Shown here: in pieces, positions 1-5,342 of the stretch | How the letters are laid out: every line of letters starts with the position of its first letter | Position numbering within the stretch: the stretch's first letter is position 1 | Assembly: GCA_013153555.1 (NCBI GenBank) | Contig: JAADEF010000073.1 | Span: 1 to 6,260 of the forward strand | DNA length: 6,260 nt | From: Candidatus Nanohalarchaeota archaeon | GTDB taxonomy: Archaea; EX4484-52; JAADEF01 | Direction: 5' to 3' | Position numbers and translations under genes: made by a program | The notes under the pieces: generated by a model | What the model saw: only the letters and a program-made list of their open reading frames with translations | What the model was told of the DNA's origin: nothing | Databases searched by the model: none

Positions 1-138
1 TACAGTTAAATAATAAGTCCCTGACTCATTAATGGGTTGGCAGGAAGTAAGATCCACAGCATAAGAATCATAAATATTTCCTATTAAAAACACAATCAAC
101 ATGATTAAAAAGAAATTTTTTATGAGCTTTGGAGTCAT
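1..138 (-). CDS. Exported surface protein, N-terminal fragment (possible NosD/beta-helix type)
   Basis: An open frame starts with ATG at 138-136 and runs without a stop through position 1, so 46 codons are visible and the rest lies beyond the left edge. It begins with a Sec-type signal peptide: Lys at residues 4 and 7, a hydrophobic core over about residues 9-20, and a likely signal peptidase I site after A27 (Ser-Tyr-Ala before the cut). The mature start, DLTSCQPINESGTYYLT (residues 29-45), follows the pattern 'I/L-S-C-x-x-I-x-x-x-G-x-Y-x-L' that commonly opens archaeal surface proteins with NosD-like right-handed beta-helix repeats. That family reading is an inference from one short motif. 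The start is fixed downstream of an in-frame TAG at 162-160, and an AGGGG element (152-148) sits 9 nt upstream. Exported protein is well supported; beta-helix is tentative. Confidence 0.72.
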   Translation of the reverse strand, partial: MTPKLIKNFFLIMLIVFLIGNIYDSYAVDLTSCQPINESGTYYLTV

Positions 139-147
139 GTATTTCAA

Positions 148-190
148 CCCCTGGGAAGGCTAAAATGGTGGGTTTTTGTTAACTTTTAAA
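148..190 (-). promoter_or_regulatory. Candidate promoter and ribosome binding site for the left-edge exported gene
   Basis: On the minus strand, TTTAAAAG (190-183) is a plausible archaeal TATA box. A start about 27 bp downstream, near 160, would give a leader of about 21 nt that just includes the AGGGG element at 152-148, 9 nt before the ATG at 138. The elements fit together in spacing, but each is weak alone in DNA this AT-rich. The rest of the gap to the kinase stop at 229 shows no clear T-run terminator. Confidence 0.4.
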
Positions 191-228
191 TAATTTTAGA
201 AATTCATTAACCACTATTTGTTAGAATG

Positions 229-1077
229 TCACAACTTCTCATAATGTTTACATCCTTTAATTACTGCTGTTTGGGTATTTACTGGTATGATTCTTGGAAA
301 ATCAATATTGAATGACAGTAGCTGTTGGGTTTTGTTTATAAGCTTCTCTACATACCTTTCTGGAAGGTTTTCACCTATGCTTCCTCCAAAAGTAATCACA
401 GCAGGATTCAGTAAATGAATAATTTTCTCTAATCCTTGCGATAGCCAATTCAGAGTTTCATTTTCAAATAAACGCAGATGTTGTTCTATCAAGTTTTTTG
501 CATCAATGCCTAATCTCTTTTCAAGATTTTTTCCACCTATTGCTCCTTCTAAACAACCAGTTTTGCCACATCCACATTTGTAGTGATGGTTTAGTTTTAT
601 ATGGCCTAGCTCTCCTGCTGTTCCATTCTTACCTTCTAATGCCTTTTTATTAATGATTATTCCACTTCCAACTCCTGTTCCCCACACTATCCCCACTAAA
701 TAAGAGTTTAGGAGATGAGGTATGGAGGAACTTACTACAAAATAAGATCCTAATGCGAAGCAGTTAGCGTCATTGGCAGCTTTTACTTCAACCGCTTTAT
801 CATTAAGTATTTTATGCGTAAAATCACGAAGATTCACATTATCAAGCTGTCCTAAATTAGGAGAATTTATTACTTTATTATTCCATACTTGACCCGCCAC
901 GCTGTAATATACTTTTTTAATATTGTACTGACTTTTAGCTTCTAAAAGCACTTCTTTTATAAGGAATAAAGGATTTTTTTGTTGAGATGGCTCTGTTCTT
1001 TCAGCAATTATTTGGTCTTTTTCATCCACCACGATGTATTTTATTTTAGTACCTCCTATGTCAAAAATAACATCCAT
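229..1077 (-). CDS. ROK-family sugar kinase (glucokinase / N-acetylhexosamine kinase-like)
   Basis: ROK kinases transfer phosphate from ATP to a hexose or N-acetylhexosamine in the cytosol. The 282 residues carry the full set of ROK marks. The phosphate-binding DIGGTK is at 6-11. NDAN at 102-105 has the expected catalytic base D103. The second glycine-rich loop, GTGVGSGI, is at 133-140. The ExGH motif (E156, H159) is followed by the zinc-binding CGCGKTGCLE at 168-177 (H159, C168, C170, C175). A C-terminal VITFGGSIGE is at 227-236. There is no N-terminal helix-turn-helix, so it is a kinase rather than a ROK repressor, and the length suits a single-domain enzyme. The substrate cannot be read from sequence. 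The start is fixed because an in-frame TAA (1083-1081) lies two codons upstream. No ribosome binding site precedes it, and a TATA box centred about 27 bp upstream suggests a leaderless mRNA. It is divergent from the amidotransferase gene. Confidence 0.93.
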   Translation of the reverse strand: MDVIFDIGGTKIKYIVVDEKDQIIAERTEPSQQKNPLFLIKEVLLEAKSQYNIKKVYYSVAGQVWNNKVINSPNLGQLDNVNLRDFTHKILNDKAVEVKAANDANCFALGSYFVVSSSIPHLLNSYLVGIVWGTGVGSGIIINKKALEGKNGTAGELGHIKLNHHYKCGCGKTGCLEGAIGGKNLEKRLGIDAKNLIEQHLRLFENETLNWLSQGLEKIIHLLNPAVITFGGSIGENLPERYVEKLINKTQQLLSFNIDFPRIIPVNTQTAVIKGCKHYEKL

Positions 1078-1099
1078 AATTTAACATAATATCACCACT

Positions 1100-1107
1100 T
1101 TTATAAA
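1100..1107. promoter_or_regulatory. Palindromic TATA box shared by two divergent genes
   Basis: TTTATAAA is a perfect palindrome centred at 1103.5. It lies 26.5 bp from the first base of the minus-strand kinase ATG (1077) and 28.5 bp from the first base of the plus-strand amidotransferase ATG (1132). Archaeal TATA boxes sit about 25-28 bp before the transcription start, so both mRNAs would begin at or next to their ATG and be leaderless. Neither ATG has a Shine-Dalgarno-like sequence in front of it. The flank on the kinase side (TAATAA, minus strand) is more purine-rich than the other (ACCACT), so TFB recognition may favour the kinase direction. Confidence 0.6.
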
Positions 1108-1131
1108 TTATTAAGTAAGCAATATAATGTT

Positions 1132-1692
1132 ATGCCTAGGAAAAAAGCATTGATCCTAACAACTCATTATCACACATTGCATTATGAAGAATTTGTAAAG
1201 CCTATCGTATCAATAATAAGTAAAATAGCTTACGAATATGATCAAATCTCTATTTTCGAACAACCGCCTTCTCACACTTACCTACAGCAATATGATGCCA
1301 TAATCATTACGGGAACATCCTTGCAAGATATGAAGTATCTAGATCACTTAAAAAAATGGAAAAAACCTCTCTCAACTTTTAAAAACACTATAATAGGTAT
1401 ATGCGCAGGCATGCAGGTATTAGCTTCTGCACATAACATCCCTCTCATAAAATGCAAAGCAGTAGGTGTGAAAAAAGTAAAATGCCTAAATAAAGAGTTT
1501 AAAGTTTATGATCTTCACCAATACAGCGTGAAAAGGACAGCAGATATTGAAGTACTTTGTTCTCATAAATGTATTGAAGGATTTAAAGTAAAAAACACAT
1601 TCCATTTTGGTTTTGCATTTCATCCAGAAGTTTTTACTCCACAACTATTAGAGAACTTACTTCTTTTAAATAAGCCTACTCAACCGTTTTAA
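1132..1692 (+). CDS. Class I glutamine amidotransferase-like protein
   Basis: The 186 residues look like a free-standing class I glutaminase domain, which hydrolyses glutamine and passes ammonia to a partner synthetase. The nucleophile elbow GICAGMQ (89-95) places the catalytic cysteine at C91, and FHPEV (163-167) supplies the His-Glu pair H164 and E166. H129 in DLHQ may match the substrate-side His segment seen in GMP synthase glutaminases. The usual oxyanion-strand SGGP is replaced by TGTS (60-63), and FAFHPE replaces the common QFHPE. It is therefore related to the GuaA small subunit but not a standard copy, and no synthetase partner lies in the window. The acceptor is unknown. It is probably leaderless: ATG is the first in-frame start, no Shine-Dalgarno is visible, and a TATA box lies 28.5 bp upstream. 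It shares its promoter region with the ROK kinase, and its last 27 bp overlap the convergent DUF763 gene. Confidence 0.85.
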   Translation: MPRKKALILTTHYHTLHYEEFVKPIVSIISKIAYEYDQISIFEQPPSHTYLQQYDAIIITGTSLQDMKYLDHLKKWKKPLSTFKNTIIGICAGMQVLASAHNIPLIKCKAVGVKKVKCLNKEFKVYDLHQYSVKRTADIEVLCSHKCIEGFKVKNTFHFGFAFHPEVFTPQLLENLLLLNKPTQPF

Positions 1693-2751
1693 TACTTCTT
1701 TTTTCTTCTTAAATTCGACATCTAACCCTTCTGCGATTTCCCGCAATACACTTGCAGCTTCGCGCATAGCTTTTCTTTCCACATACCACGGCTTTCCTGC
1801 CTTTGTACCAAAAGCATAACAATATTGTTGAGGGTCGTTCCATTGAATTTCCTTTCCATAGATTAAAGCAGATAAATATGCTAATCCCCTTAAAGCACTT
1901 TTGCCCATTCCCGGGGATAAAAAAAGCTCACGATAATTAGATGCTTGATTGGCAACTTCCAATGCCTTTACATCTAATTTTTTTGGAAAATAAAGGTAAA
2001 AAGGCATAACTTTAATCTCTTTAAAAAATTTAAGTTCTTCTTTTGAAAGTAAAGTTAATTGTCCTTTTTTAAACTGTTCATAATTTTTCCTCAATAAAAG
2101 TATTTTTTTGGTTATTTTTTCAGCAGGCCAATCATGCATAATATCTACGCTTACTTTTTGTAGTTCTGTTTGTACTTTGAGATTTAGTTGTTTAGTAGAT
2201 ACAGGTGTTGAAAAAGAATCTCCATCATAAGAGCCAGGATCATACCAATGGTATCTTCTAACAAGCTGATTTTTCACATTCATTCCTTGATTGATTACAG
2301 TATAATGAAAATTATCTTTATCAATTATAAAAGCATGAAAATACAAATCATAAGAGTCCTGCATCAAAACATTATCTGCTTTTGCTATCTCTCGAGAGAT
2401 GCTTGCAAATTCATCTAACCCTCTTTCTTTAAAATGATCATATACTTTAATAGCTTCTATACCTTTCCCACCAACCACTTCTAACCCAATATCATCATTA
2501 TTTTGCAAACTTTCTTTCACAGCTCTAATAGTAACTGTGGTTGCGCCCGTATAATTATGTTCAAATCCTAATGCTGTTGCGAAGCTTTGAAACCAATAAG
2601 GATCAGAAAACCTTTTTACTGCTTCTTTAGTGCCGTATTCTTCCACTATCAATTTTAAGAAAGGGTGTGCTAATTTTACCATTTCTTTATATTGAGGAAC
2701 ATATCCTTCACAAAGCCTTAATTCTGCAACACCGGATCGAGAAACTACCAT
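1666..2751 (-). CDS. DUF763 family protein with a helix-hairpin-helix motif
   Basis: This matches DUF763 (Pfam PF05559), a family found mainly in archaea and thermophilic bacteria; I know of no established function. Segments that I recall as family-conserved are RSG (5-7), SDPYWFQ (49-55), TTVT (71-74), GGKG (94-97), DSYDLYFHAFI (132-142), VINQGMN (152-158), RRYHW (165-169) and AFGTKAGKPWYVERK (313-327). The stretch LFLSPGMGKSALRGLA (276-291) reads as a helix-hairpin-helix of the DNA-repair type (PG-x-G core), which suggests nucleic-acid binding. Many conserved His, Asp, Tyr and Arg residues suggest an enzyme, but the reaction is unknown. The length, 361, looks complete. The start fits the family because RSG lies near the N-terminus, and a TATA box centred 28.5 bp upstream implies a leaderless mRNA. 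The C-terminus is lysine-rich (348-351 are KKKK) and its gene end overlaps the amidotransferase gene. Confidence 0.9.
   Translation of the reverse strand: MVVSRSGVAELRLCEGYVPQYKEMVKLAHPFLKLIVEEYGTKEAVKRFSDPYWFQSFATALGFEHNYTGATTVTIRAVKESLQNNDDIGLEVVGGKGIEAIKVYDHFKERGLDEFASISREIAKADNVLMQDSYDLYFHAFIIDKDNFHYTVINQGMNVKNQLVRRYHWYDPGSYDGDSFSTPVSTKQLNLKVQTELQKVSVDIMHDWPAEKITKKILLLRKNYEQFKKGQLTLLSKEELKFFKEIKVMPFYLYFPKKLDVKALEVANQASNYRELFLSPGMGKSALRGLAYLSALIYGKEIQWNDPQQYCYAFGTKAGKPWYVERKAMREAASVLREIAEGLDVEFKKKKEVLKRLSRLI
1696..1710 (+). terminator. Candidate T-rich terminator of the amidotransferase gene
   Basis: Starting 3 bp after the amidotransferase stop (1690-1692), the plus strand reads TTCTTTTTTCTTCTT, the kind of T-rich tract that ends archaeal transcripts. 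The same DNA, read on the other strand, encodes the lysine-rich end of the DUF763 protein, so composition could be set by that coding need. On the minus strand, the nearest comparable T-run after the DUF763 stop is T6 at 1595-1590, inside the amidotransferase gene. Confidence 0.4.
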
Positions 2752-2775
2752 ATTTTTACATAATCTTGAAAAGAA

Positions 2776-2783
2776 AATATAAA
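2776..2783 (-). promoter_or_regulatory. TATA box of the DUF763 gene
   Basis: On the minus strand TTTATATT (2783-2776) is centred 28.5 bp before the first base of the DUF763 ATG at 2751, the same geometry as the divergent kinase/amidotransferase promoter. No Shine-Dalgarno-like sequence lies in the 27 bp between box and ATG, so a leaderless transcript is likely. Confidence 0.55.
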
Positions 2784-2809
2784 AAAGAAGGAAAGGAAAA
2801 ATTTCCTTT
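2781..2809 (-). terminator. Candidate terminator of the 806-residue surface protein gene
   Basis: Downstream of the TAA at 2827-2825, the minus strand carries AAAGGAAA (2809-2802) and TTTCCTTT (2799-2792), an 8-bp perfect inverted repeat with a 2-bp centre. A pyrimidine-rich tract ending in T6 (2786-2781) follows. The two-base centre forces a few pairs to open, so a hairpin would be short and weak. In archaea the T-rich tract alone may be enough. The T6 run overlaps the TATA box of the next gene. Confidence 0.42.
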
Positions 2810-2824
2810 TACCGTTAAATGTTT

Positions 2825-5245
2825 TTACTGCTCTATGGCTTCTTTGAGTTTTAGGATTTCTTCTCTTGTTTCTCTCTCATCTTCTTTATCTTTATCCATT
2901 ACATCCAACGCAACCAAAATTAATCCAATGATTAATACTGCCAAAGGTATCAACCAAGGCCAGTATTTTTCTAACCAGCTTTTTTCTTCAGGGGTTGCGT
3001 AAATCGGAGTTATATCTTTTATGATTTCTATTCTTTCAACTCTGAATTTATATTCGCTGTTTTCATTGTCTACTTTTAGGAATTCTACAGTAATCTTGTA
3101 GGTTTTGTTGTTCCATATTAATGTATAGGTTTTTTCACCAATTTCTGGTTCCTGATCTTCGTAAAGCTCATCACCTACTTGCACAATAAAGGATCCTGCC
3201 ATAAAGCTTATTTGTTCTTCTTCCATTCTACCTTCCATGTAGTACTTAATAGTTATGTTTTCTACATGAGTTCTATTTACCGTATAAATTCTTTCTTTAT
3301 CAAACCCTTCTACTACAACCTTTAATCTATCTTCTTTTGCAGTAGGTACGGCTTTTTCTGCCATTAAATTGAATCTAATTTCAAACTTTTTATCTACTCC
3401 GTACTTATCCACTACCTTGCCTTCAAACACATATTCTTTATTAGGTAGTTTTTCTGTTGGAGCTATGTATATGAAAAACTTGCCTTCTTCTCCTGGTTTT
3501 AATGTGAGTTTTGGTGGCTCCACATACACATATTCTGGCTTATCTTCTATTTCTATCTTAAATTCGTTTTCTGCCAAACCGTTGTTTTTAATGTTTACAT
3601 AGTATATGTAGCCTCTGTATTCGTATGCATTAATTGTTTCTGGCTCCACATCAACAGTATAATTGGAACATTCCCTGGTAGGCAATACTTCTATTTCCAA
3701 GGTGGTTTCCTTAGGTTTGAACATATGCATTCCTTCTAATACTATTGTATCTTCAATAATACCTTCTCCCACATCATCACTTACATTAATGATGTAGTTT
3801 ACTTTTTTCACTCCTCCTGGTTGTAAGGTTATTGTGGGTGTTTCAAACCAACCGTATTCTCCTTTTAAATAGTATGTTTCAGGCTTTTCTCCCGTATTCT
3901 TTACTTTAAACACGACTTTTCCGGATGGAGTTAAAGCACAAACCTTCACAAGTTTGTAATCTGTGGTGATTTCTCCATTATAGCAGTTCTTCACAGTTAA
4001 ATTTGCTTTTGCAACATCGTAAACATCTTCACCTTCGTATTTTACCTCAAAAGTATAGTTGCCGTAATCTAATTCCTCGGTAGGAATATATACTTCTTTG
4101 TATATGGTTTGTTTAGGTTCAACTACTATTTTTTCCTTTTCCACATCTCCAAGGGTTGTGCTTAAATAACCTTCCATTGCTTCGTCTCCCTTATTCTTTA
4201 ACACAATTACGAATCTTGCAGCACTACCTTTACATGCTTCCATGTGTTGAGGCACCAATACGACTGTACCATCTTTACAAATCATGCTGTTTATTTGCAC
4301 ATTTTTAACATCTACTTTATATTTACTTTTTGCAGTTACATCTATAGCTATATTACCTTCTTTGTTTGCAACAGCTTCCAAAACAACCTCTGCTTTTTGA
4401 CCAGGATTTAAGTAAAGTTCAGTATCGGATAAAGTACCGTAAGATGATTCTAAAGTAATCTTATTTTTTTCTTCTCCTTTATTTTCCACATATATTTTGA
4501 AGGTTACTGTGTCTCCTTTACATGCATCAGTGCTTTGAGGAACCACCGTCATGTCAAAGTCATAACAGTTTCTACCACTTACATATATTTTTTTCTCAGC
4601 ATGAGCAAAAGAATACACAGATTCAGCTTTTAAAGTAATTACATCATATTCTTGCACCACTTTATAATACAAATAATCTCTTTCTATTTCTCCTGGATTT
4701 AATTCAGTTTGCTCAAATTCTAAATTGCCGTTATTTGCTTCTACTTTTACATTAACTAATTCAGTAACCTTACCATCGTTAGTTAAATCAAAAGGAATCT
4801 TTACTACATCACCAATACATGCTTGAATTCTTTCGTAATCATCACTTACCTGAATATTAATATCATGACAATTTAGAATAGTTACTTTTATTTCATTCTC
4901 AACTTCTCCCAACTCTTTGCTGTATGCTATTATTTTAATGCGGTATTCTCCTGGCTTTGCATCACCATCAGGAGTAATAAAGAACTTAATGTTTTGTACT
5001 TCGCCTGGGTTGAGTATAAAGCTATCTGGAGCAGCCACTACCCAACTACCATCTGCATAAACTTTAATTTCAGCACTTTCACTTCCAGTGTTCTTCACAA
5101 ACCCATCAAAGGCTTGAGTAGAATAAGGACACATTTCAAAGCTATATTGGTTCAGACCAAGCTCTATTTGAGCAGCATATGCATATCCGCCAACATACGC
5201 AAACATAACTGCAATAAACATCGCGTATAAACCATACTTCTTCAT
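2825..5245 (-). CDS. Exported, membrane-anchored multi-domain surface protein (CARDB/NEW3-like repeats)
   Basis: This 806-residue protein has a signal peptide (residues 1-24, likely cut after Ala-Tyr-Ala at 22-24), a long extracellular region, one transmembrane helix (about 761-780) and a charged cytosolic tail (781-806). About six tandem beta-sandwich domains of the CARDB/NEW3/APHP kind fill roughly 26-630. They show the usual loop (LNPGE 79-82, LNPGE 182-186, LNPGQ 279-283, LQPGG 474-478, LKPGE 582-586) and strands such as ENKGE or KNTGE. The first five each hold two cysteines (39/126, 143/227, 242/323, 338/421, 436/526); the sixth has none. A different beta-rich, acidic segment (about 636-745) adjoins the membrane. 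There are seven N-x-S/T sites, all at or after residue 396. The role is probably structural or adhesive at the cell surface; no catalytic motif is visible. The start has a GGGTGTGAG element (5256-5248) just upstream. Confidence 0.88.
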   Translation of the reverse strand: MKKYGLYAMFIAVMFAYVGGYAYAAQIELGLNQYSFEMCPYSTQAFDGFVKNTGSESAEIKVYADGSWVVAAPDSFILNPGEVQNIKFFITPDGDAKPGEYRIKIIAYSKELGEVENEIKVTILNCHDINIQVSDDYERIQACIGDVVKIPFDLTNDGKVTELVNVKVEANNGNLEFEQTELNPGEIERDYLYYKVVQEYDVITLKAESVYSFAHAEKKIYVSGRNCYDFDMTVVPQSTDACKGDTVTFKIYVENKGEEKNKITLESSYGTLSDTELYLNPGQKAEVVLEAVANKEGNIAIDVTAKSKYKVDVKNVQINSMICKDGTVVLVPQHMEACKGSAARFVIVLKNKGDEAMEGYLSTTLGDVEKEKIVVEPKQTIYKEVYIPTEELDYGNYTFEVKYEGEDVYDVAKANLTVKNCYNGEITTDYKLVKVCALTPSGKVVFKVKNTGEKPETYYLKGEYGWFETPTITLQPGGVKKVNYIINVSDDVGEGIIEDTIVLEGMHMFKPKETTLEIEVLPTRECSNYTVDVEPETINAYEYRGYIYYVNIKNNGLAENEFKIEIEDKPEYVYVEPPKLTLKPGEEGKFFIYIAPTEKLPNKEYVFEGKVVDKYGVDKKFEIRFNLMAEKAVPTAKEDRLKVVVEGFDKERIYTVNRTHVENITIKYYMEGRMEEEQISFMAGSFIVQVGDELYEDQEPEIGEKTYTLIWNNKTYKITVEFLKVDNENSEYKFRVERIEIIKDITPIYATPEEKSWLEKYWPWLIPLAVLIIGLILVALDVMDKDKEDERETREEILKLKEAIEQ

Positions 5246-5247
5246 AA

Positions 5248-5307
5248 CTCACACCCTTTAACATTTTAACTACTAATAAGTACATATAATTTAGAAAGTT
5301 TTTTAAA
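5248..5307 (-). promoter_or_regulatory. Promoter and ribosome binding site region of the surface protein gene
   Basis: On the minus strand, GGGTGTGAG (5256-5248) ends 2 nt before the ATG at 5245 and partly matches the archaeal AGGAGGTGAT consensus (GGTG, GTGA). Two TATA candidates lie upstream. TTTAAAAA (5307-5300) predicts a leader of about 31 nt. AATTATAT (5291-5284) predicts a leader of about 16 nt that still includes the ribosome site. I cannot choose between them. Either way this gene has a leader, unlike its neighbour DUF763. Confidence 0.42.
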
Positions 5308-5326
5308 TCTATCTCTTATATTCATT

Positions 5327-5331
5327 AAAAA
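5327..5331 (-). terminator. Possible T5 terminator downstream of the Trm5 gene
   Basis: A TTTTT run on the minus strand lies 12 nt after the Trm5 stop (5345-5343), inside the 97-bp gap before the surface protein gene. There is no hairpin. T-runs of this length are frequent by chance in this DNA, so this is weak support that transcription from Trm5 stops before the next promoter. Confidence 0.25.
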
Positions 5332-5342
5332 GTCATTACTTT

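Noticed and set aside
229..1077. ROK-type transcriptional repressor
   Set aside because: ROK repressors carry an N-terminal helix-turn-helix of about 70 residues; here the phosphate-binding DIGGTK starts at residue 6.
1132..1692. Standard GMP synthase subunit A (guaAA)
   Set aside because: The nucleophile and His-Glu motifs fit, but SGGP and QFHPE are altered and no synthetase partner is present, so the specific name is not supported.
2667..3002. Open frame on the plus strand, 111 codons, across the end of the surface protein gene and the DUF763 start
   Set aside because: It lies opposite two well-supported genes, its product is low-complexity Ser/Leu-rich as expected for the reverse of Glu/Lys-rich coding DNA, and no family motif is seen.
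3369..3602. Open frame on the plus strand inside the surface protein gene
   Set aside because: Antisense shadow of a beta-domain region with no ribosome site or recognisable product.
4994..5230. Open frame on the plus strand opposite the surface protein N-terminus
   Set aside because: Antisense shadow; the minus strand has a signal peptide and repeats that account for the sequence.
2825..5245. DNA-level tandem repeats in the surface protein gene
   Set aside because: The protein domains are related in pattern (cysteines, NPG loops) but I saw no near-identical DNA copies, so this is old duplication rather than a recent repeat array.
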